Shown piece after piece: positions 59,305 through 64,000 of a DNA stretch of 64,000 bases. The notes under the pieces were generated by a model. It was not told the origin of the DNA and searched no databases. It saw nothing but the letters and a program-made list of their open reading frames with translations. The DNA comes from Emmonsiellopsis sp. PD_33 (Eukaryota > Ascomycota > Eurotiomycetes > Onygenales > Ajellomycetaceae). Made by a program: the position numbers and the translations under genes. Location: the NCBI GenBank assembly GCA_032988165.1, contig JANTQF010000051.1, forward strand, positions 95,350 through 159,349, read 5' to 3'. Each line of letters starts with the position of its first letter. Position 1 is the first letter of the stretch.

Positions 59305-61290
59305 GATGAATCGACTAGGGAACGGCGATAACAGTTAGAGAGATAGAAGGAGGATGAAACCGCTGGAGATGAGCAGCGGATTAAAAGTGCCGAGATTCAA
59401 AGGCATGGCGAGACTCGAAGGTATGGAAACGATCCTCCAATATTGAGACCTTGGGTGGATTCGTGAGGTATCCGATTTTTGTTCGATTCCATCTGCTCAG
59501 CGGCGACAAAGAGGCATCCGATCTGGCTAACTTTAAAATAAGGTTCTAGAGGAACCGGCCCGAGCCAGTGGTGATTCCAGAAACGCGGACCCAGGGGTTT
59601 GGATTTCCTTGCTGTGTGGAGCCTTTTGTCAAGGTTTCCAAAAAGTTGCTCTCACGGTCTCACCTCTGTGGCTTCTTGTCATCACTCTCGATCCTCCAAT
59701 ATTTTGCCACCTGGTTCGATATTCAAGGTCGATCGAGCGTTTGAGTTTTGCGAGTGGTAGAGAACGTACCATTCCGGCATCAAGAGGCCAGGGCGGAATG
59801 GGAATTCCCGGTTCCGGTTCTCCTCGGCTCTGGGATGCTTCCCCATCCCAAGCGTTTTCCCGAGGTCCAAGCTCGCTGGACTGACGTATTCTAATGAAAT
59901 CCTCTTCCTTTTTCATGAGAGTTGGACGCCTTCAGACGATGAAACGGTCTGAGTCTTGCAAAAGAACATATCCAAAGATGTGCACTTGACTGTCGGAATT
60001 CTGCTCCATGCGGGGACGGCTGCAGATTAGTTCCTGGGGAAGCGGGTGGATGGGGCCGGTGTGGGCCGCCTCTGCTTAGCGGCATAAAGCAGCCGTTGGA
60101 AGAACGATAAGGTTGGGCAGGTGGGCAGAGCCTGAGCCTTGAGGCCAATGACAGATCTAGCCTGAGGGTAATCAGTTCCCACTCAGCAAGTCCCACTCGG
60201 CAAGCTGTCCAAATGGTTCCTTCTCTGCGCATGTTTGCTGGATGAAACGGCTTGACGAACCCAGAAGCTCTGCTGGCGGTTTACGAGTCATGGCAAATGA
60301 TGCCGAAGAAAATACCGATGAGCGGGGGTTGTTTCTCTCTTTCCCGAACATCGGAGTGGGATATGTCCAAGCGCCAGATTTTCTCGCCAACTCCGTAGAT
60401 GTGTCTGATTTGGTTTCAATTCTTTCCAAGGAGGATGCTGTGGGTAAAGGACTGGAACGTGTCGCGTGTTGGACCACTCCAACGAAAGTGGCGTTCGCTC
60501 AACCTGCCCGCTCTTTGTCGCTTTCGCGATGATTTTCAGCATGCGTTTGGGCCACCTTCCCCGCCGCCCTCTATTGGCCCAGCATTTCCATCCCAGCTCA
60601 TACCTTGTAATTTGTCCAGCCAAAGAGACCAACCAATCGGAGATTATTATTCGATTGTTAACAAGTGTTCTGGGGTCGGCTGCATATTAGTAGAAAATCC
60701 TTCTTGAGTGCGTTCAGGAATGCATCGTCTTCCCAGCTTCTCTGCGTATCTCAGAATTAGGATCGTTTCCATGAAATGATTTGGTCATAGGCGAATAGCC
60801 TGGTCATCACTGGAGGGAGGGCCCGGAGGGGTAAGGAGGCGGGATGACCAAAAAAGGCACAGCCCTCAGGATCAATCATACATGCGGAGTACGGGGTATT
60901 GCAGAGCAAAGCGAAATCTTCTTGTCCCACCAACGCTATTCATGTTGGGTCTCGAACTGACGGCAGTCTCCGCGTCGCTAATTTAGACAGCCCCATAGCT
61001 TTTATCTGCTCCTGGTTAGCAATCCCCACGCTGTTTGTCCAATGTCTCCTTGAAACATTTGCAGCAAAGATTTCTCCTTTCGGTCGGAGGACATTAATAG
61101 CGGAACTCGCAAATTTTCCAAGGTTCCACACCAGCTGGGCCAAAACTGGCGTGTCCCTTCTTTTGCAATGCGCCAACTATTTCAAACAACTTTCAGTGCA
61201 GATATGTTTCGCTTGGACACCTGTCCAAACGCTGCATTGGTTTGGGTATCACATTAAATCCCCGGCAGTCCCCAGCCCCTCTTCCCCAAC
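59305..61290. other. Intergenic, 2.0 kb, no supportable gene
   Basis: Many overlapping ORFs of 60-137 codons occur on both strands (for example 60,242-60,532 plus and 60,899-61,312 plus), but none has family motifs or coherent splicing. The immediate upstream part of the P450 relic lies here. Confidence 0.45.
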
Positions 61291-63040
61291 ATGGATTCAA
61301 AATCCATTTTGAGATTGGATAACATCCAGCTTCTCTTCTCCCCCGCCAGCATTCTTTCTCTCATCGGGGTATGGCTCGGGTATCGCATTCTGATTGTCTT
61401 ATAATATCTCGCCTTTCCACCCACTATCCAGATTTCCTGGACCGAAGATAGCGGCCGCGAGCTATCCTTACGAAGGATACTATGACTGGATTTTCCAGGG
61501 AAGATATGGCAAGAAGGTCCGTGGGGTGCACGAGCGCTATGGTGAGTGGATTTGATAGAGTGGCGGTTGCAATCGAAACTCAGTTAACGTGATTGTACGG
61601 AGAAGGCCCAGTTGTAAGAATAACCCCGACGAGCTTCACTGCTCTGACCCATATTTTACCGACGAGATTTATGCTGGCCCTGGACGTATCCGTGATAGAT
61701 GGCAACATCAACTGAACACCGGTGGAGCCGGACCCGTTTCTGTGACTGGTTTTTCAACTGTCCCCCACGAATTGCATCGCACAAGAAAGGCCCCATTGGC
61801 GAAATTTTTCTCGCGCTAGCAAATGCTCAAGCTTGAAAGCGAGGTGAACGAGTTTGCACAACTTGTGGCGGACAAAATGTTACGTTCGGCGGGCAAGGAG
61901 CAATTCGACGTCAAGGAAGCCTTTGATTGCTTTACGGCAGATGGTACCAGTACGCCTTCGGTGAACCAATGGATTTCATTGCCCAGGAGGGCTGGGAGCC
62001 GAACTTTGCAACCTGGGTCAAATCTTTCTTCAAGAGAGCATATAATGAGATATAATACTCCTGCACGAAAGATGGCCCAAGTTCTTCCCCTGTTAGCCGA
62101 TTGTATGGGTGAAGATATCAAGGCCGTTATGAGACAGCCCTGGAGATGAACGTTACCATACCCAAATATATCTAGTCCGCTTTAGACAATCCTGAGAACG
62201 GATGAGTGTTCGCTGATCTGGTGGCGTCCAAGTCACGGCCAGAGGAAGAGAGATCCATGTATCGTCTATCAGGTGAAGGATTCAACTTCTTGCTTGCAGG
62301 CACTGAAACCACTGCTGTGAGTCAATCATTCTGCCACAAAAATATACTTTGGGTCTCTCGCATGCTGAAAAATATGAACAGGGTACACTGACCGCCATTA
62401 CATACTACCTCCTCGCCCAACCTGCAACATATAAAACTCTGATGAAGGACCTTCAGGGTCTCGAACCTTCCAACCTCAAATGGACTGATCTTGAACAACG
62501 ACCATATCTATGGGCAGTAATCCAGGAATCCCTGCGTATGATGCCCGGCGTCTCACACAGGTCAGCAAGGATAGCCCGAGATGAGGATCTGGTGTATAAG
62601 AGCCGCGACGGTAGTGTACAATGGGTGATTCCGAGAGGCACACCTATCGGTATGACCTCCATGATCAATCATTGGAACAAAGAACTCTTCATGAATCCCG
62701 ACGAGTTCGTCCCCGAACGATGGTTAGTTGATGGTCAGCCGAACTATAAATTGCAAAAGATGTTGATTTCTTTGGGGAAAGGGAGTCGTTCGTGTATTGG
62801 CGAGAAGTAAGTCGCCTGTGACCTACCCTCACCGTAGTTTATCTGAGGTTTTCCGACACTAATATTGTTTGTAGCTTGGCATATTGTGAAGTATATATCA
62901 TGACGGCTCTCATGGCGTTGCGTGTTCTTCCCCGAGCAAGCCTATACGAGACAACCGTGGAGGACCTCACATATGATCATGATTTAATCGTAGTGCAAAC
63001 AAAAAAAGGGTCCATCTCAACTCGCATTTCAATCTCATAA
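61291..63040 (+). pseudogene. Cytochrome P450 pseudogene (trichodiene-oxygenase-like class)
   Basis: The start is MDSKSILRLDNIQLLF with a membrane anchor (SPASILSLIGVWLGYRILI). Then FPGPKIAAAS, HCSDPYFTDEIYAGPGRIRD, RKAPLAKFFSR and YAFGEPMDFIAQEGWEPNFA follow, but in shifting frames: shifts near 61,400, 61,622, 61,945, 62,050 and 62,135, a TAG at 61,817, and in-frame TAG and TGA near 62,170-62,205. From the I-helix (FLLAGTETTA) onward the frame is clean. A GT-AG intron is at 62,317-62,381, then ESLRM (ExxR), PDEFVPERW, and the heme loop LGKGSRSCIGE with its Cys at 62,793-62,795. A last intron is at 62,807-62,874 and the end is at 63,040. P450s of this class hydroxylate secondary metabolites. 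The N-terminal damage means no functional enzyme. Confidence 0.85.
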
Positions 63041-64000
63041 TCCCATTAGCCGCGGCCCCTTTAGTCTTGAAATTTAGGAGGGATAGCGACTCCAAGAGCC
63101 ACGTTAAATATATTAGGATTTCTTCTTGAAACGGAAAATAGCGTTGATCGTTGATGAAACTGTCGCTTGGCCATGCCACTGTGTAATCATTTGTTTATGG
63201 CTAGGAGTTATTGTCAATATATCTCATGAACGACACTCAATTGAAGCCCACGAGGTATTTTTAACACCACTCACCATACTCAGCCTTATTCTCAATCCGT
63301 GCCCTTAAGTCTCCGTAGAGTGGCGCTTCCCTTTTTTTTGGGTTAGCCCTGTACACCCTCTTGAGCGTAAAACACGACCCCCACTCCCGGATCCAAACCA
63401 GTGTTGGAATGTGCTTGTCCATTCCGTGAACTCGCAGAAATGATACCAAGGTGCAATTTCGCAATATCGTATAATCTAGCACGGGAAACCGTTTTGGCTG
63501 CAAAGAAACTGTCTTGTCGAATTCTTTCATTCGCGCATTTCATCGGGCCAGGCAGATGTGCCCGACTGGGTCTGTTGTGGCTCCGCCAACCCCGCTGCAT
63601 CAAATGGCCTGCATGAAATTCGGGGTTAGACACTTTCTGGCCGGGACAACCTGTTTCTCCCAGTCGGCTCAGCTTTGACTGCAAGATAGGGCTTTATTTC
63701 CCCAATGGGAGAAGTTCTCAGTTGTTGCATCGCCGCCTGATTACTTCTGGAAATGGAGGTAATGCCGCAAAAAAAAAAAAAAAAAAAAAAGAAAAGGGGG
63801 GGGGGGTTGGGGTGCGCACCACACCCACGCCCCGGAAACATAGGCAGGGGTCATGAATATAATAACACACGGATGAAAAGAGAAACAAGAGAAAAACACA
63901 CAGGAGAGAGGCACAGAGAAAATGGGTGTGGTCCCCCGCAGAGCAGCATCCGAAGTCCACGAAGGGGAGGGGGCCGCCGAGGGGCTGTAGTGGGTGCGGC
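63041..64000. other. Right-end intergenic sequence with an A22/G11 tract
   Basis: No gene is seen. A run of 22 A (63,769-63,790), then GAAAA, then 11 G (63,796-63,806) is prominent. Flanking ORFs on both strands are short and motif-free. Confidence 0.5.

Overview
The window is genomic DNA of a filamentous ascomycete. The signs are short GT-AG introns, a fungal gene repertoire (PEX7, DHA1-type MFS pumps, an ALKBH-CUE-GRF protein, a UstYa-like protein, a P450) and a block of transposons mutated in the manner of repeat-induced point mutation (RIP). The style fits Eurotiales (Aspergillus/Penicillium relatives), but that is an inference.

The window has two compartments with an abrupt border near 27,540.

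(1) Positions 1-27,540 form an AT-rich, almost CpG-free block of decayed, partly nested transposable elements with no live gene. It holds: the 3' part of a Ty3/gypsy element (about 1-4,907); a structurally complete 9.1-kb Ty3/gypsy element on the plus strand (5,502-14,592; 161-bp LTRs, target duplication GCAAC); an older element with a minus-strand, possibly Tnp2/CACTA-like transposase (about 15,000-18,678, continuing after 24,252); and, inserted into that, a second complete Ty3/gypsy chromovirus on the minus strand (18,679-24,247; 254-bp LTRs, target duplication ATTAT). LTR pairs differ almost only by transitions. The plus-strand gypsy element and the left partial one both carry an additional decayed reading frame downstream of pol.

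(2) Positions 27,541-64,000 have balanced base composition and genes. In order: an E2-like UBC-fold protein without catalytic cysteine; a 101-aa single-pass membrane protein; a von Willebrand A protein; an AlkB-family dioxygenase with CUE and GRF zinc-finger domains (minus); a broken secreted alpha/beta-hydrolase gene; peroxin-7; two DHA1-type MFS transporters; a 3.9-kb gene-free stretch; a four-helix membrane protein; a peroxisomal-type acyl-CoA thioesterase II; tRNA-Ile(AAU); a UstYa-like (DUF3328) protein; a rhodopsin-like membrane protein (minus, gene model uncertain); and a cytochrome P450 pseudogene.

Most genes here are independent housekeeping or membrane genes. PEX7 (import of PTS2 proteins) and the thioesterase (which ends in a PTS1-like tripeptide) share a peroxisome theme but lie 13 kb apart. 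The right end, with UstYa-like, receptor-like and broken P450 genes and long relic spacers, looks like the remains of an accessory or secondary-metabolism locus. Exon boundaries were read by hand from splice consensus, frame continuity and family motifs, and are predictions.
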